From Faecalitalea cylindroides ATCC 27803 (GTDB lineage Bacteria; Bacillota_I; Bacilli_A; Erysipelotrichales; Erysipelotrichaceae), in contig NZ_KI271017.1 in assembly GCF_000469305.1 (NCBI RefSeq), positions 1-56,322 on the forward strand: a DNA stretch of 56,322 bases, written 5' to 3'. Position numbers and translations under genes: made by a program. This document shows positions 25,068 to 33,686 of this stretch, one piece after another; the first letter of the stretch is position 1; every line of letters starts with the position of its first letter. The notes under the pieces are model-generated. The model was not told the DNA's origin and made no database searches. It worked only from the letters and a program-made list of their open reading frames with translations.

Positions 25068-27596
25068 TTGAAGGAGCAACAGTTTGATGTTGGAGGTATG
25101 ACATGTGCAGCATGTCAGGCTAACGTTGAAAAATGTGTATTAAAATTAGATGGTGTTAAAAATGTCGATGTATCCTTATTGTCGAATTCTATGAAAGTTG
25201 AATATGATGAAGACAAGGTGGATGAAGACAAGATTAGTTTAGCGGTAGAAAATATTGGATATAGTGCAAGCGCAAAGGGCAAGAAAAAAGAAAGTGAAGG
25301 TTTTAAAAAGGAGTGGGATGATCGTCAAAAGCGAGTACAGGACGAACAAAAACACGCCAAACAAAGATTGGTGTATTCTTTGATCCTGCTGGTGCCTTTG
25401 ATGTTGATTGCGATGGGGCCCATGATGGGGATCCCAATTTTGGCAGGCGAAGAAAATGCGATGATTTCCAGCATCACCCAGCTTTTACTAGCAACAATTA
25501 TCTTATTTATCCAGAATCATTTCTTTGTGCATGGATTTAAAGCGTTGATAAAAAGAGCGCCAAATATGGATTCATTGGTTGCGATTGGTTCTTTAGCTTC
25601 ATATGTATATGGTTTATATTCTGTATATAGGATGGCATATGGTTTTGGCTATGGAAATATGGAAATGGTACATCATGCGATGCATGCCTTATATTTTGAA
25701 TCAGCAGCTATGATCGTAACATTGGTCAGTGTTGGGAAATATTTAGAATCTAGATCCAAATCAAAAACAACGGATGCCTTAAGCAAGTTGGTTGATCTGG
25801 CACCAAAAAGTGCTACGGTCATTCGCGATGGAAAAGAGATCTTGGTATCGGCATCAGAAGTGATGCAGGGGGATATCGTAGTCATCAAACCAGGCCAAAA
25901 GATTCCCGTTGATGGAAAGATCATTTCAGGAACTGGGTATGTAGATCAATCCACTATTACTGGTGAAAGCATTCCAGTTGAAAAACAACCGGGGGATATG
26001 GTTATTTCCGCAACCTTAAATCAAAATGGTTCATTTAAATTTGAGGCATTAAAAGTTGGTGATGATACGACCCTGGCACAGATCATTCGTCTTGTGGATG
26101 AGGCTGGAAATTCTAAGGCTCCAATTGCTAGATTGGCTGATAAGGTAAGTGGAATCTTTGTGCCGATCGTTATTGGGATTGCCATTGTAACTGCAATCGT
26201 CTGGTTGGCATTAGGACAAAGTTTTGAATTTGCTCTATCTAATGCGATCAGTGTGTTGGTTATTTCCTGTCCTTGTGCTTTAGGCTTGGCTACACCGGTA
26301 GCCATTATGGTAGGAACGGGTAAAGCAGCCAGCCAGGGTATCTTGATTAAATCAGCTCAAAGTCTAGAAACATTACATAGTGTAGATACGATCGTTTTAG
26401 ATAAAACAGGTACGATTACTTCAGGAAAACCATTGATTCAAAATATTGTCAAATATAAAGATATGTCAGATGATGCTTTTCTTACTTTAGCAGCATCGAT
26501 TGAACAGGGAAGTGAGCATCCTTTAGCTTTGGCTATCTTAAGCAAGGCAAAACAAAAACAACTTTCTTTAAAGAGTGTTGAAGAATTTGAAGCTGTTGGA
26601 GGAAAAGGAGTCAAGGCAAAGATAGATGGGCAAACATATTTTGCTGGGAATTCGGTTTTTATCAAAGAAAATGGAATTTCCTTTAATGAAAAAGATATAG
26701 AAAAACTGGCAGATGAAGGAAAGACACCTTTGATCTTTACGGATGAAACAGAAGCGCTTGGAATCATTGCGGTTGCCGATACGATTCGTAACACCAGCAA
26801 GGCAGCTATTCAAGAATTCAAACGAAAAGGTCTTCATGTTGTTATGTTGACCGGAGATAATCAAAGAACAGCTAAAGCGGTTGCCCAAGGATTGCATATC
26901 GATGAAGTGATCTCGGATGTATTGCCGGCGGATAAAGAAAGTGTCATTCGAAGATTACAAAGTGAACAGCGTAAAGTTATGATGGTTGGAGATGGTATCA
27001 ATGATGCACCAGCCTTGATGCGTGCAGATATTGGTGTTGCCATTGGACAGGGAACCGATATTGCGATTGATTCGGCAGATATCGTCTTGATGAAAAATTC
27101 ATTATTGGATGTGAATACCGCAATAGATCTTAGTACATCTATCATTCGTAATATCAAGATGAATCTATTCTGGGCTTTCTTCTATAACTTTTTAGGAATC
27201 CCAGTTGCAGCTGGTGTCTTCTATCCATTATTTGGGTGGTTGTTATCGCCGATGATTGGTTCAGCTGCCATGTCTTTAAGTTCAGTTTGTGTTGTGACAA
27301 ACGCATTGCGTTTACGTTTCTTTAAGCCTAGTGTAATTAATGTAAAAGATGAAGAAACTATCATAGAAAAGGAGGAAGTAAAAACTATGAAGAAAACTAT
27401 GATCGTGGATGGAATGATGTGTCAAAATTGTGTAAGACACGTTAAAAATGCTTTGGAAGGTGTGGATGGTGTAATCAGTGCCAATGTAGATCTTGATTCT
27501 AAATCAGCTGAAATTGAGATGAGTCAGGAAATCGCTGATGAAGTTTTATTCAATGCGGTAAAAGAAGAAGGATATACACCTGTAGAAATTCGTTAG
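25068..27596 (+). CDS. copA: Cu(I)-exporting P1B-type ATPase with N- and C-terminal heavy-metal domains
   Basis: Pumps Cu(I) out of the cytosol. About 842 residues. N-terminal metal domain GGMTCAACQ (C13, C16), eight membrane helices, the actuator TGES, the transmembrane ion site CPC in ISCPCALGLATP (about residue 400), the phosphorylation site DKTGTIT (about 445), SEHPLA and GDGINDAPAL. A second HMA domain (VDGMMCQNCVRH) follows the last helix at the C-terminus, which is unusual. Start: GTG codons at 25059/25062 and TTG at 25068 share one ribosome site (AAGGTGG); TTG 25068 has the best spacing and gives MKEQQFDVGG. Overexpressed with csoR on copper stress. Confidence 0.93.
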   Translation: MKEQQFDVGGMTCAACQANVEKCVLKLDGVKNVDVSLLSNSMKVEYDEDKVDEDKISLAVENIGYSASAKGKKKESEGFKKEWDDRQKRVQDEQKHAKQRLVYSLILLVPLMLIAMGPMMGIPILAGEENAMISSITQLLLATIILFIQNHFFVHGFKALIKRAPNMDSLVAIGSLASYVYGLYSVYRMAYGFGYGNMEMVHHAMHALYFESAAMIVTLVSVGKYLESRSKSKTTDALSKLVDLAPKSATVIRDGKEILVSASEVMQGDIVVIKPGQKIPVDGKIISGTGYVDQSTITGESIPVEKQPGDMVISATLNQNGSFKFEALKVGDDTTLAQIIRLVDEAGNSKAPIARLADKVSGIFVPIVIGIAIVTAIVWLALGQSFEFALSNAISVLVISCPCALGLATPVAIMVGTGKAASQGILIKSAQSLETLHSVDTIVLDKTGTITSGKPLIQNIVKYKDMSDDAFLTLAASIEQGSEHPLALAILSKAKQKQLSLKSVEEFEAVGGKGVKAKIDGQTYFAGNSVFIKENGISFNEKDIEKLADEGKTPLIFTDETEALGIIAVADTIRNTSKAAIQEFKRKGLHVVMLTGDNQRTAKAVAQGLHIDEVISDVLPADKESVIRRLQSEQRKVMMVGDGINDAPALMRADIGVAIGQGTDIAIDSADIVLMKNSLLDVNTAIDLSTSIIRNIKMNLFWAFFYNFLGIPVAAGVFYPLFGWLLSPMIGSAAMSLSSVCVVTNALRLRFFKPSVINVKDEETIIEKEEVKTMKKTMIVDGMMCQNCVRHVKNALEGVDGVISANVDLDSKSAEIEMSQEIADEVLFNAVKEEGYTPVEIR
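27387..27596 (+). other. possible internal translation start yielding a free CopZ-like chaperone
   Basis: Inside copA, AAAAGGAGG (27367-27375) is followed after 11 bases by an in-frame ATG (27387). The product would be 69 residues starting MKKTMIVDGMMCQNC, the size and motif of a stand-alone CopZ copper chaperone. The same residues are also the C-terminal domain of CopA. Two products from one gene are plausible; spacing is slightly long, and no separate copZ is seen in the operon. Confidence 0.5.
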
Positions 27597-27600
27597 TAAT

Positions 27601-27643
27601 AAAAAATTCGATGACGCAATTATAGCGAAATCGAATTTTTTTT
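27601..27643. terminator. bidirectional terminator between copA and nrdG
   Basis: AAAAATTCGAT (27602-27612) pairs with ATCGAATTTTT (27630-27640), with T-rich tracts on both strands. It ends both converging genes. Confidence 0.85.
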
Positions 27644-27644
27644 G

Positions 27645-28166
27645 TTATTCAAGATAAAGAATGACTTCTTGTTCTTTTAATGATTTTTTCATATCGATAA
27701 CTCTTTGGTTTTCGCTTCCGCGAAAAGCTAGAGAGATATTCTTTTTGGCTTCAATAAATGGACCATCCACCAAAACATCTAGATACGATAACATTTCATC
27801 TGTCACTTCACAATGCTTTCTGCCGCCATCCAAAAGATCCTGGTCCAAGACAAATCCTGTGTAGCTCCAAATAGTTTTGTTTGGAAGTTCTTCACGTACT
27901 CTTTTTAATAGGTGGACCAATTCTCTTTGATTCTCGGGTTCGAATGGTTCGCCCCCTAGAAGTGTTAAGCCGCTGATATAGGGAGCTTTTAAAGCTTCGA
28001 TGATTTCATCTTCTGTTTCTTTTGTATATGGTTTTCCATAGTTAAAGTCCCATGTTTCCGGTTGAAAACAGTTTAAACAATGGTTGGTGCATCCAGATAC
28101 AAACAAGGTTACACGAACGCCTTCGCCATCGGCAATATCGTATTTTTTTATATTTCCATAATACAT
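27645..28166 (-). CDS. nrdG: anaerobic ribonucleoside-triphosphate reductase activating protein
   Basis: Radical SAM activase that installs the glycyl radical on NrdD. 173 residues from the ATG at 28164-28166. The cluster motif CTNHCLNC (C26, C30, C33) and the SAM-binding LLGGEPFEPEN are present. The open frame extends 54 codons upstream over the regulator gene, but the family starts at MYYGNIKKYDIADGEGV. The ribosome site before this ATG is weak: a clear AAGGAGG lies about 35 bases further up, too far for normal use. Separated from nrdD by two regulators, all on the same strand. Confidence 0.9.
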   Translation of the reverse strand: MYYGNIKKYDIADGEGVRVTLFVSGCTNHCLNCFQPETWDFNYGKPYTKETEDEIIEALKAPYISGLTLLGGEPFEPENQRELVHLLKRVREELPNKTIWSYTGFVLDQDLLDGGRKHCEVTDEMLSYLDVLVDGPFIEAKKNISLAFRGSENQRVIDMKKSLKEQEVILYLE

Positions 28167-28236
28167 AACCGTTATTGATATCACATGTATGATTTGTGAT
28201 TTCCTCCTTGGTTTCATTATACCAAATTCAATATCA

Positions 28237-28833
28237 TTATTCTTTATATTTGCGCATGATCTTATCGATAAAAGCTTTGATTTGTTTGGCTTCGTTATAG
28301 CCTTTGATGTGAATGTCACTTTGAACACGGGTTGGTTGGTTGCAGGTATAGATTCCTAATACTGAATTGTCTTTCATGGTGATTTTTAGACCGACATAGA
28401 AAGATCTTTCCAGAATATTGGCTTGTGTCATCCATTCAACACCAGCTACGATAATGTGCTTAAAAGGCTCTTCTTTTCCTTTGTGATGAGCAGCCTCGTT
28501 TAGGATCTCACATTTTTTGATTTGGCGATAGTCATAAGTTCCTTTGGTTCCGTTTAAGATGATCATTGTTTTATCTCTTTTATTAAAGATGACTTCATCA
28601 AAGACTTTCAGTGATTCTTTTTTGCCTATTGAAAGATCGTTATAGATCAAATTATGGGTTTCTACATGATAAAAATCAGCATACTTCTGGATCATCTTAA
28701 AGTCCGGTTTGGATTTTCCGGTTTCATGATTGGATATCGTTTGATGAGTGACAAATAATAGGTTAGCTAAAGTGGCTTGTGATAAATTTTGTTGGTTTCT
28801 TAGATATTTAAGATTGTTGGATAAGTAAGTCAT
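28237..28833 (-). CDS. HTH (XRE-type) regulator, downstream tandem paralogue
   Basis: 198 residues. An N-terminal XRE helix-turn-helix (about 5-60, NLSQATLANLLFVTHQTISN) is joined to a C-terminal beta-rich domain of unknown type (about 75-195) starting VFDEVIFNKRDKTMIILNG. It is a close paralogue of the gene immediately upstream, from which it is separated by 12 bases; the DEVIF-KRDKTMIILNGTKG region is nearly identical. Both probably derive from a recent tandem duplication. Role in controlling nrdD/nrdG is inferred only from position. Confidence 0.75.
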   Translation of the reverse strand: MTYLSNNLKYLRNQQNLSQATLANLLFVTHQTISNHETGKSKPDFKMIQKYADFYHVETHNLIYNDLSIGKKESLKVFDEVIFNKRDKTMIILNGTKGTYDYRQIKKCEILNEAAHHKGKEEPFKHIIVAGVEWMTQANILERSFYVGLKITMKDNSVLGIYTCNQPTRVQSDIHIKGYNEAKQIKAFIDKIMRKYKE

Positions 28834-28845
28834 AGGATCACATCC

Positions 28846-29439
28846 TTAGTTATTATATGTTTTGATTATTTTATCGATAAATTTTTTGATTTCTTCTGCT
28901 TTGGCATGATCGATTCTATATTGATCGGTTCCACTGTACGTTTTTTCTTTAGAGGTATAGATGGCTAGTTCTGTTTTGTCTTTTAAGATGATTTTTAAGC
29001 CGATGTAGAAGGTTGGTTCAAATAAGATTCTTGATTGGATCTTTCGATCAATAAAAGTATGTGTAAAAGGTTTTTCCTTTCCTTTGTAGCGGGCATCTTC
29101 GTTTAAGATCTTGCAGGCGATGCAGTTTCGATAATCATAAGTTCCTTTTGTACCGTTTAGGATGATCATCGTCTTATCTCTTTTATCAAAGATCACTTCA
29201 TCGAAAATAACTTTTGTTCGATGGTTGTGCTTAGAAAGATCTGTGTGGATCAAATCTTGAAAGTTTACATCGTAGAATTTGGTGTAGGCATGGATTGTAT
29301 CGAGATCTGGTTGGGATTTTCCGGTTTCATGATTGGAAATGGTTTGATGGCTGACATAAAGTTGTTTGGCTAATTCATCTTGGGAATAGTTATGTAATGT
29401 TCTAAGATACTTTAAATTGTTTGCTAGATTGGTTGACAT
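28846..29439 (-). CDS. HTH (XRE-type) regulator, upstream tandem paralogue
   Basis: 197 residues, same layout as its neighbour: XRE helix-turn-helix (about 7-62, SQDELAKQLYVSHQTISNHE) then the shared C-terminal domain (IFDEVIFDKRDKTMIILNG). Good ribosome site AAAGGAGG. A 19-bp palindrome lies 54-72 bases upstream, overlapping a -35-like TTGCAT, with TATTAT as -10 after 19 bp; autoregulation is likely. The C-terminal domain might sense a ligand or mediate oligomerisation. No family name is known to me for it. Confidence 0.75.
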   Translation of the reverse strand: MSTNLANNLKYLRTLHNYSQDELAKQLYVSHQTISNHETGKSQPDLDTIHAYTKFYDVNFQDLIHTDLSKHNHRTKVIFDEVIFDKRDKTMIILNGTKGTYDYRNCIACKILNEDARYKGKEKPFTHTFIDRKIQSRILFEPTFYIGLKIILKDKTELAIYTSKEKTYSGTDQYRIDHAKAEEIKKFIDKIIKTYNN

Positions 29440-29492
29440 AAAGATGACCTCCTTTCTTTACTACATCATAATACAGGTTTGATTCTTTTGTC

Positions 29493-29511
29493 ATGCAAAG
29501 AATCTTTGCAT
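29493..29511 (-). promoter_or_regulatory. 19-bp palindromic operator before the HTH pair
   Basis: ATGCAAAGA and TCTTTGCAT are perfect arms around a single central base. On the minus strand the TTGCAT of the right half acts as a possible -35 for a TATTAT 19 bp downstream. A repressor here would block the promoter of both HTH genes and perhaps nrdG. Confidence 0.6.
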
Positions 29512-29512
29512 A

Positions 29513-29547
29513 GAAAAAGACCTTTGATTTCGGGGATCAAAGGTCTT
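29513..29547 (-). terminator. terminator of nrdD
   Basis: AAGACCTTTGAT (29517-29528) and ATCAAAGGTCTT (29536-29547), 12 perfect pairs, followed on the minus strand by T5. It insulates nrdD from the HTH genes, so nrdG is not simply cotranscribed with nrdD. Confidence 0.88.
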
Positions 29548-29555
29548 CTAGGGGG

Positions 29556-31730
29556 TTATAGATGCATTACGCGTTCTTTGATTTCTTGTGTACGTCCCTG
29601 GTTCCAGAACTGAGTTCCGATATAACCGCATGTACGTCTTGCGACATTCATCTTTTCCTGATCGTGGTTTCCACAGTTTGGACATTCCCAGATCAATTTA
29701 TGGTTTTCATCTTCTACGATCTGGATTTCACCGCTGTAGCCACATACCTGGCAATAATCGCTCTTTGTGTTCAATTCAGCATACATGATGTTTTCATAGA
29801 TGTGCTGCATGATTGCCAATACGGCGTCGATGTTGTTTTCCATGTTTGGAACTTCTACATAAGAGATGGCTCCACCTGGAGAAAGTTTCTGGAACTGTGC
29901 TTCAAATGTTAATTTATCGAAAGCGTTGATTTCTTCCGTAACATGAACGTGATAACTGTTTGTGATATAGTTTTTATCCGTTACATGAGGAATGATACCA
30001 AAACGTTCCTGCAAACATTTAGAGAATTTGTATGTTGTAGATTCCATTGGTGTTCCATAGATACTGAAATCGATATTTTCTTCGGCTTTCCATTTAGCAC
30101 ATGCATCGTTTAGATACTGCATTACTTTTAAGCCAAAAGATGTTCCTGGTTCTTCTGTGTGTGGTCCGCCTGTCATGTAGTATACACATTCGCATAATCC
30201 GGCGTATCCTAATGAAATTGTAGAATATCCATTAAATAGCAATTTGTCGATTGGTTCACCTTTTTCAAGACGAGCTAAAGCACCATTTTGCCAAAGGATT
30301 GGTGCTACATCGCTTGGTGTTCCTAACAAACGTTTATGACGGCACATCAAGGCTTCTTTACATAGAGCTAATCTTTCGTCCATGATCTTCCAGAAAGCTT
30401 CTTCATCACCTTTTGAAGAACATGCTACGTCAACTAAGTTGATCGTAACTACACCTTGGTTGAAGCGTCCATAATATTTAGGTTTGCCGTTTTCATCAAC
30501 GTATGGAGTAAGGAAAGAACGGCATCCCATGCAAGGATAGCAGTTTCCGTTTCCATTTTTATCTACTTTAAGTTCCAACATCTTCTTTTCAGAGATGTAG
30601 TCAGGGACCATACGTTTTGCGGTGCATTGAGCTGCAAGTTTTGTAAGGTGCCAATATTGACTTCCTTCGCGGATATTGTTTTCTTCCAATACATAGATCA
30701 ATTTAGGGAAGGCTGGTGTAATGAAAACGCCTTTTTCGTTTTTAACACCTTTGATACGCTGTTTTAACATTTCTTCAATGATCAATGCCAAGTCATCGCG
30801 TGTCTGTCCTTCTGGTACTTCGTTTAGATACATGAACACTGTTACAAATGGAGCTTGTCCGTTTGTTGTCATCAAAGTAATGACTTGATATTGGATGACC
30901 TGTACACCTTTTTCGATTTCTTTGCGTACACGCATTTCAGCGATCTTGTTTACTGTCTCTTCACTTGAATCAAGATTAGAAGCGATCAATTCTTCTTTAA
31001 CTTCACGTCTTGCCTTTTCGCGACTTACCTGTACAAATGGGGCAAGGTGGGAAAGGGTGATGCTTTGTCCGCCGTATTGAGAACTTGCGACCTGAGCAAT
31101 GATCTGTGTGGCAATATTACATGCTGTAGAGAAACTGTGTGGTTTTTCAATCATCGTTTCAGAAATGACCGTACCATTTTGTAACATGTCTTCTAAGTTA
31201 ACCAGACAGCAGTTATGCATGTGCTGGGCAAAATAGTCTGAATCATGGAAGTGAATGATTCCTTGTTCGTGAGCTTCAATTACTTCTTGAGGTAATAGGA
31301 ATCGTTTTGTTATGTCTTTTGAAACTTCGCCGGCCATGTAGTCACGCTGTACGCTGTTGACTAATGGGTTCTTATTTGAGTTTTCCTGTTTTACTTCTTC
31401 ATTGTTTCTTTCCAACAAGCTTAAGATCTGCTTGTCTGTTGAATTGGCTTTGCGGACAAGTGCTCTTTCATAACGATATGTGATGTAATTATGCGCTACT
31501 GCGAAATAATTTTCGCGCATGATTTCTGTTTCGACCATATCCTGGATTTCTTCTACGCTTGTGCTTCGCTTTAATGATTCAACTTTGTCGGAAACGCGTT
31601 TTGATATTTTTAAAATCGTGGCTTCGCTCATTTGGGAATGAGAGGTAGCTTTGTTTGCTTTGCGGATGGCATTTTCGATCTTAGAAATATCAAAAGCGAC
31701 TTCTTCACCGCTTCTTTTAATAACGTTCAT
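29556..31730 (-). CDS. nrdD: anaerobic (class III) ribonucleoside-triphosphate reductase
   Basis: Oxygen-sensitive glycyl-radical enzyme that makes dNTPs from NTPs with formate as reductant in most members. 724 residues from the ATG at 31728-31730 after GGAG; the frame upstream is promoter DNA. Domains: N-terminal ATP-cone (MNVIKRSGEEVAFDISKIEN) for allosteric control, the ten-stranded barrel, a C-terminal zinc site (CQVCGY and CPNCGN) and the glycyl-radical loop RRTCGYIGTQ. Activation needs NrdG, encoded nearby. Its presence indicates anaerobic growth. A dyad lies in its 5' untranslated region. Confidence 0.95.
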   Translation of the reverse strand: MNVIKRSGEEVAFDISKIENAIRKANKATSHSQMSEATILKISKRVSDKVESLKRSTSVEEIQDMVETEIMRENYFAVAHNYITYRYERALVRKANSTDKQILSLLERNNEEVKQENSNKNPLVNSVQRDYMAGEVSKDITKRFLLPQEVIEAHEQGIIHFHDSDYFAQHMHNCCLVNLEDMLQNGTVISETMIEKPHSFSTACNIATQIIAQVASSQYGGQSITLSHLAPFVQVSREKARREVKEELIASNLDSSEETVNKIAEMRVRKEIEKGVQVIQYQVITLMTTNGQAPFVTVFMYLNEVPEGQTRDDLALIIEEMLKQRIKGVKNEKGVFITPAFPKLIYVLEENNIREGSQYWHLTKLAAQCTAKRMVPDYISEKKMLELKVDKNGNGNCYPCMGCRSFLTPYVDENGKPKYYGRFNQGVVTINLVDVACSSKGDEEAFWKIMDERLALCKEALMCRHKRLLGTPSDVAPILWQNGALARLEKGEPIDKLLFNGYSTISLGYAGLCECVYYMTGGPHTEEPGTSFGLKVMQYLNDACAKWKAEENIDFSIYGTPMESTTYKFSKCLQERFGIIPHVTDKNYITNSYHVHVTEEINAFDKLTFEAQFQKLSPGGAISYVEVPNMENNIDAVLAIMQHIYENIMYAELNTKSDYCQVCGYSGEIQIVEDENHKLIWECPNCGNHDQEKMNVARRTCGYIGTQFWNQGRTQEIKERVMHL

Positions 31731-31773
31731 ACTAAATCTCCTTATCTTTGTACTACTACTTATACTTAAACAC

Positions 31774-31841
31774 AAAATAGTTGACGGTTCAACTATTTTG
31801 ACTGTGTACTTAGAGTATACATCGAAATTTTTAAAAAACAA
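31774..31841 (-). promoter_or_regulatory. nrdD promoter with downstream 11-bp dyad
   Basis: On the minus strand: -35 TTGTTT (31836-31841), 16-bp spacer, -10 TATACT (31814-31819). Then, just past the expected start point, perfect arms AAAATAGTTGA and TCAACTATTTT (31774-31784, 31789-31799) lie around 4 bp. The dyad is placed like a repressor operator; its left part loosely resembles half an NrdR box (ACACAAAATA) but the full consensus is not met. Confidence 0.55.
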
Positions 31842-31868
31842 CCTTGTATTTTCTCTAAAAAAGTGCAT

Positions 31869-31886
31869 TCCCTTTATATAAAGGGA
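31869..31886. promoter_or_regulatory. 18-bp perfect palindrome in the nrdD / pyrophosphatase divergent region
   Basis: TCCCTTTATATAAAGGGA is its own reverse complement and lies upstream of the nrdD -35. It is a candidate binding site for a dimeric regulator of either gene. No terminator-like T-run follows. Confidence 0.45.
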
Positions 31887-31953
31887 GGTTGTAAAAAAAG
31901 AATTTTAGTTTGTTAAAATGTACAAAAACTATGGTTGAAAGCTTGTAGAAATG

Positions 31954-31983
31954 TTGCGGTATAAATCACAATACTGTTATAAT
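31954..31983 (+). promoter_or_regulatory. promoter of the pyrophosphatase gene
   Basis: TTGCGG (31954-31959), 18-bp spacer, TATAAT (31978-31983), then GAGGTAATAGC before the ATG at 32001. Confidence 0.65.
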
Positions 31984-32000
31984 CAATCTGAGGTAATAGC

Positions 32001-33638
32001 ATGAAAAATGATGAAATTTATGTAATTGGACACAAAAAACCAGATTCAGATTCCATTGTCAGTGCAATAGCTTATGCATATTTATTAAATCAATGTGGGA
32101 AAAAAGCTGTTGCGGGACGTTTAGGGGATATAAATGAAGAAACAGCCTATCTTCTTGATCGCTTTGGGTATGAAGAACCTGTATTAATAGAAGATGCAAG
32201 AGTTCGTTTATCTGAAATTGAATTAAAACAGGCGGATCATATCTTACCGGATACAACAATTTTTGAGGCCAAAGAAATCATGAACCAGAATCAGGCGCGT
32301 ATTTTGGGCGTTTTAGATCAAGATCAAAAGTTATTAGGGGTTGTCACAAGAAGTGATTTAGCACTTTTAGGTATGGGAGATACAGCTTTAGGTATTGATT
32401 TATTAAAAGAGACACCGATTGAGTTGATGGCAAAGACAATTGAAGGAAAGATCATATATAAGGCAGATGAACACCATGTGAATGGTAAAGTCAGTATTAT
32501 TGCGCTTTGCAAGACAAAACTGGAACGCTATGAAATACAAGATCGTATCGTTATTATTGGAGATGATCCACAGGGACAAAAAGAAAGCATTGAAAAAGGC
32601 GCGGGTATCTTGATTGCGGTCTGGACAGATCATATTGAAGAAGATGTCTTAAAGGCAGCTAGAGAACATAACTGTTCGATCATTATTTCGGGTATTGGAA
32701 GTATGAATACTTCACGTTACTTGTATTTCTCGATCCCGGTTAAATTGATCATGCAAAAGAAGATCACATATTTTAAAGAAGATGAGTTTGTCGAAGATGT
32801 AATGATCAAGATGAGAGATACGACGTTTAATACATATCCTGTTTTAGATAAAAAAGATTGTTTGATTGGTTATGTTTCCAGATACCATATCATGAATGCG
32901 CAAAATAAGAATATTATTATGGTCGATCATAATGAATTCTCTCAATCGGTAAACGGGATTGAAAAAGCCAACTTATTAGAAGTGATCGATCATCATAGGA
33001 TCCATAATTTTTCTACGCTTTCGCCAATAGCGTTTCGCAATGAGATCATAGGAAGTACAGCTTCGATCATTACATCGATGTTTTTTGAGCGTCATATTGA
33101 AATTCCAGAGAATTTAGCGGGCTTACTTTTAGGGGCTATTATTTCTGATGGATTAAATTTTCAATCTCCGACAACGACAAAAAAAGATACAGAGCTTGCC
33201 CAACAGTTGGCGATGATATCGCATGAAGATGCAGATGCTCTAGCCTATAAAATGTTTTCGATCACGATGAATCTTCCTAAGAATATCTCTAAAGAAGAAT
33301 TGATTCAGCGTATTGAAGCAGATATGAAGACTTTTGATATGAAGGGATCAAAAGTATTGATCTCTCAAGTCTTTATATTGGATTTAAGTTCTGTCCGGTC
33401 TATTAAAGAAAAGGTGCAGGAAATCTTAGAGGAAATGACAATCAAATATAATGGCGATCTAGTGATCGTAGCTTTTACCAGTATCAAGAAAAAGGGTTCG
33501 ATCTTATATGGGGCTGGATCGAAAGAAAATTTATTATGGCAGACATTTGGAAAGAAGAATGTATTTGTAAAAGATTTATTATCAAGAAAAAAACAAATCG
33601 TACCAGATTTGACGCAGACTTTTAATAAATTTTCATAG
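32001..33638 (+). CDS. manganese-dependent inorganic pyrophosphatase (family II) with CBS and DRTGG domains
   Basis: Hydrolyses pyrophosphate in the cytosol. 545 residues, against about 310 for the bare enzyme, because regulatory domains are inserted in the DHH domain. Visible in order: GHKKPDSDSIVSA (Mn ligands), a first CBS motif (about 75-130), a DRTGG-like domain (about 140-240), a second CBS (about 250-300), the rest of DHH with MVDHNEF and IDHHRIHNF, and DHHA2 with metal/phosphate residues near LSSVRSI. Such enzymes are inhibited by AMP/ADP and activated by ATP or diadenosine polyphosphates. Monocistronic with its own promoter. Confidence 0.93.
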   Translation: MKNDEIYVIGHKKPDSDSIVSAIAYAYLLNQCGKKAVAGRLGDINEETAYLLDRFGYEEPVLIEDARVRLSEIELKQADHILPDTTIFEAKEIMNQNQARILGVLDQDQKLLGVVTRSDLALLGMGDTALGIDLLKETPIELMAKTIEGKIIYKADEHHVNGKVSIIALCKTKLERYEIQDRIVIIGDDPQGQKESIEKGAGILIAVWTDHIEEDVLKAAREHNCSIIISGIGSMNTSRYLYFSIPVKLIMQKKITYFKEDEFVEDVMIKMRDTTFNTYPVLDKKDCLIGYVSRYHIMNAQNKNIIMVDHNEFSQSVNGIEKANLLEVIDHHRIHNFSTLSPIAFRNEIIGSTASIITSMFFERHIEIPENLAGLLLGAIISDGLNFQSPTTTKKDTELAQQLAMISHEDADALAYKMFSITMNLPKNISKEELIQRIEADMKTFDMKGSKVLISQVFILDLSSVRSIKEKVQEILEEMTIKYNGDLVIVAFTSIKKKGSILYGAGSKENLLWQTFGKKNVFVKDLLSRKKQIVPDLTQTFNKFS

Positions 33639-33686
33639 TAATAAATATCTGATAAGGTATAATGAAAGAAAGAAATGGAGAAGAAT

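Noticed and set aside
26021-27157. Long open frames antisense to copA
   Set aside because: They mirror copA codons, have no ribosome sites and match no family.
28167-28328. N-terminal extension of nrdG
   Set aside because: It overlaps the regulator gene and lacks family similarity; NrdG proteins begin at the chosen Met.
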